Source: an uncultured Erysipelotrichaceae bacterium
GTDB lineage: Bacteria > Bacillota_I > Bacilli_A > Erysipelotrichales > Erysipelotrichaceae
Length of the DNA stretch: 6,715 nucleotides
Direction: 5' to 3'
Assembly (NCBI GenBank): GCA_902795875.1
Contig: CADBND010000187.1
Coordinates: forward strand, 1-6,715
Part shown: piece by piece, positions 5,730 through 6,715 of the stretch
How the letters are laid out: each line of letters begins with the position of its first letter
Numbering within the stretch: the stretch's first letter is position 1
Translations under genes and position numbers: made by a program
The notes under the pieces: model-generated
Databases searched by the model: none
What the model was told of the DNA's origin: nothing
The model's input: the letters and a program-made list of their open reading frames with translations, nothing else

Positions 5730-6356
5730 ATGAAAAAGTTACATGATTTATTGATGAAAGAAAATTCCTTCCCTCTGTTGACTGCACTTCTTGGTGCTGC
5801 AGTCTTCGCCGGAGGATGCATGTTCTTAAATGACGGCTTCGGTCTGTTCAATGATGCTTCTCAGACAGCAATGCTTCTTGTCGGTAAGACGGAAGGTGAA
5901 TGGACGACTCCTGTAGGTTATGCTGCCGGATTCCTGATCGCCAGAGTTCTGGAAGGACCGTTAGTAGGTATCCTTGATATCGGTGGTTCTATGCAGACAG
6001 GTGTTGGTACCGGTATGGTCGCATTATGCCAGTCTCTTGGTTTGACTTGGATCACAGGAAACTTCTTCGTTTCCCTGATCGCCGGTGCTTTGATCGGTTT
6101 GGTTATCGGTGTCGTCATTATCGCAGTCAGAAAAGCGATGCCGGAAGGCATGTCTGCTTCCGGTACGGACATCATGATGGGTGTCGGTAATGCTGCAGGC
6201 CGTTACCTTGGTCCGTTAACGATCTTATCCGCGATCAGCTACTCGATTCCTTGTGGTGTCGGTGCGATTATCGGTTCCGTTATTATGCACAAGTTAGACA
6301 AACCGATCATCGGTGGTGCTATCCTTGGTGCAATGATCATCGGTGCATTCTTCTAA
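5730..6356 (+). CDS. DUF4310 multi-pass membrane protein, EF_0833/AHA_3914 type
   Basis: A 208-residue integral membrane protein with hydrophobic segments at about 14-33, 62-82, 92-106 (short, perhaps re-entrant), 111-133, 158-185 and 191-208, the last ending at the C terminus. Glycine-rich loops stand out: EGPLVGILDIGGSMQTGVG (75-93) and GTDIMMGVGNAAGRYLGP (145-162). These could line a substrate path. The AGGAGG ribosome binding site overlaps the stop codon of the preceding gene, with the ATG 7 bases on, so the two membrane proteins are likely made in fixed ratio. It is the last gene before a hairpin-bearing gap. The probable role is a partner subunit of the DUF4311 protein in an uncharacterised transporter. 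No known transporter signature was recognised. Confidence 0.8.
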   Translation: MKKLHDLLMKENSFPLLTALLGAAVFAGGCMFLNDGFGLFNDASQTAMLLVGKTEGEWTTPVGYAAGFLIARVLEGPLVGILDIGGSMQTGVGTGMVALCQSLGLTWITGNFFVSLIAGALIGLVIGVVIIAVRKAMPEGMSASGTDIMMGVGNAAGRYLGPLTILSAISYSIPCGVGAIIGSVIMHKLDKPIIGGAILGAMIIGAFF

Positions 6357-6366
6357 GAAATAAAAG

Positions 6367-6395
6367 AAAGATTGGAGACGATGTCTCCAATCTTT
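6367..6395 (+). other. Perfect intra-operon hairpin without U-tract
   Basis: AAAGATTGGAGAC (6367-6379) and GTCTCCAATCTTT (6383-6395) form a perfect 13-bp stem with a 3-base GAT loop, 10 bases after the DUF4310 stop codon and 16 bases before the next ATG. The right arm ends in TTT but is followed by AATCAGG rather than a T-run, so it is not a standard terminator. Likely roles are partial termination, protection of the upstream mRNA from 3' decay, or an RNA-processing point. Confidence 0.6.
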
Positions 6396-6411
6396 AATCA
6401 GGTAAAAAAAT

Positions 6412-6715
6412 ATGAAAACGATATACGAAAACATTGGTTTGCAGAGAGTCGTAAATGCCAGCGGCAGGATGACCTATCTGGGTGTCTCGACCTTATCGGA
6501 TGAAGTGGCAAAAGCTGCTGTAGAAGGCGGTCAGAACTATGTCGTCATTGCCGATCTGATCGATAAAGCAGGAGAACTGATCTCCAAACACACCGGAGCG
6601 GAAGATTCCTGTGTGACCTGTTCCGCTTCTGCGGGTATTGCGATCTCGATGGCCGGACTGATCTCGAAGGGAAAGACTTCAGTCATGTACCGTCTTCCGG
6701 ATTCATCGGGATTAA
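6412..6715 (+). CDS. DgaE/SelA-like PLP-dependent ammonia lyase, EF_0838 type (5' part only)
   Basis: The first 101 residues of a protein that continues past the window edge, with no stop in frame. The N terminus (IGLQRVVNASGRMTYLGVST, 8-27) and the region SCVTCSASAGIAISMAG (68-84) match the SelA-related, PLP-binding fold family that includes DgaE. In Salmonella, DgaE is a D-glucosaminate-6-phosphate ammonia lyase that makes 2-keto-3-deoxygluconate 6-phosphate, which the aldolase DgaF then splits. The usual family length is about 370 residues. The lysine that binds PLP lies beyond the window and cannot be checked. ATG 6412 has a weak AGG ribosome binding site 9 bases upstream and follows a strong hairpin, so expression may be lower than that of the membrane genes. 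An EF_0839/DgaF-type aldolase gene is expected next. The exact substrate is unknown. Confidence 0.82.
   Translation, partial: MKTIYENIGLQRVVNASGRMTYLGVSTLSDEVAKAAVEGGQNYVVIADLIDKAGELISKHTGAEDSCVTCSASAGIAISMAGLISKGKTSVMYRLPDSSGL

Noticed and set aside
1..6715. CRISPR array, tRNA, rRNA or complete insertion sequence
   Set aside because: No spaced repeats, cloverleaf-like segment, rRNA-like sequence or transposase with terminal inverted repeats was seen on either strand.

Overview
The window looks like a Bacillota (Firmicutes) chromosome, possibly Erysipelotrichia- or Enterococcus-like. Genes have strong AAGGAGG-type ribosome binding sites and a PRD/PTS-style regulator. The gene families match the Enterococcus faecalis EF_0829 to EF_0839 neighbourhood. 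The taxonomic call is inference from gene content and signals only.

Positions 1-660 are a decayed mobile-element edge. They hold a factor-independent terminator, a perfect tandem pair of 11-bp repeats, two out-of-frame fragments of a tyrosine integrase, a hairpin with a T-rich tail, and one small intact excisionase-like winged-helix gene. This part is visibly more AT-rich up to about position 330. A bidirectional terminator (613-659) separates it from the next gene.

Positions 663-2543 (minus strand) encode a 626-residue PTS-responsive regulator. It has two N-terminal helix-turn-helix domains, two PRDs, an EIIB-like domain with Cys400, and, instead of the usual EIIA domain, a third PRD-like domain at the C terminus. 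The 254-bp divergent region that follows contains a repeated TGCACCAA element, an inverted repeat and two candidate promoters.

Positions 2798-6715 (plus strand) form one tightly packed operon: an EF_0837-type amidohydrolase, a stand-alone PRD protein (EF_0829 type), an SFCGS glycine-rich protein (EF_0830 type), a DUF4312 protein (EF_0831 type), two multi-pass membrane proteins (DUF4311 then DUF4310; EF_0832 and EF_0833 types), and the start of a DgaE/SelA-like PLP-dependent ammonia-lyase gene that runs off the window. A perfect 13-bp hairpin without a U-tract lies before the last gene.

Taken together this is an uptake-and-catabolism cassette, probably for an acylated or amino-sugar-acid-like compound. 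A deacylase-type metallohydrolase and a PLP lyase flank a four-protein module of unknown function (SFCGS, DUF4312, DUF4311, DUF4310) that occupies the place of a transporter. The regulator and the stand-alone PRD protein point to control by PTS phosphorylation, yet no recognisable PTS permease is present in the window. The most interesting points are this uncharacterised module and the resemblance of the SFCGS protein to RpiB/LacAB sugar-phosphate isomerases.
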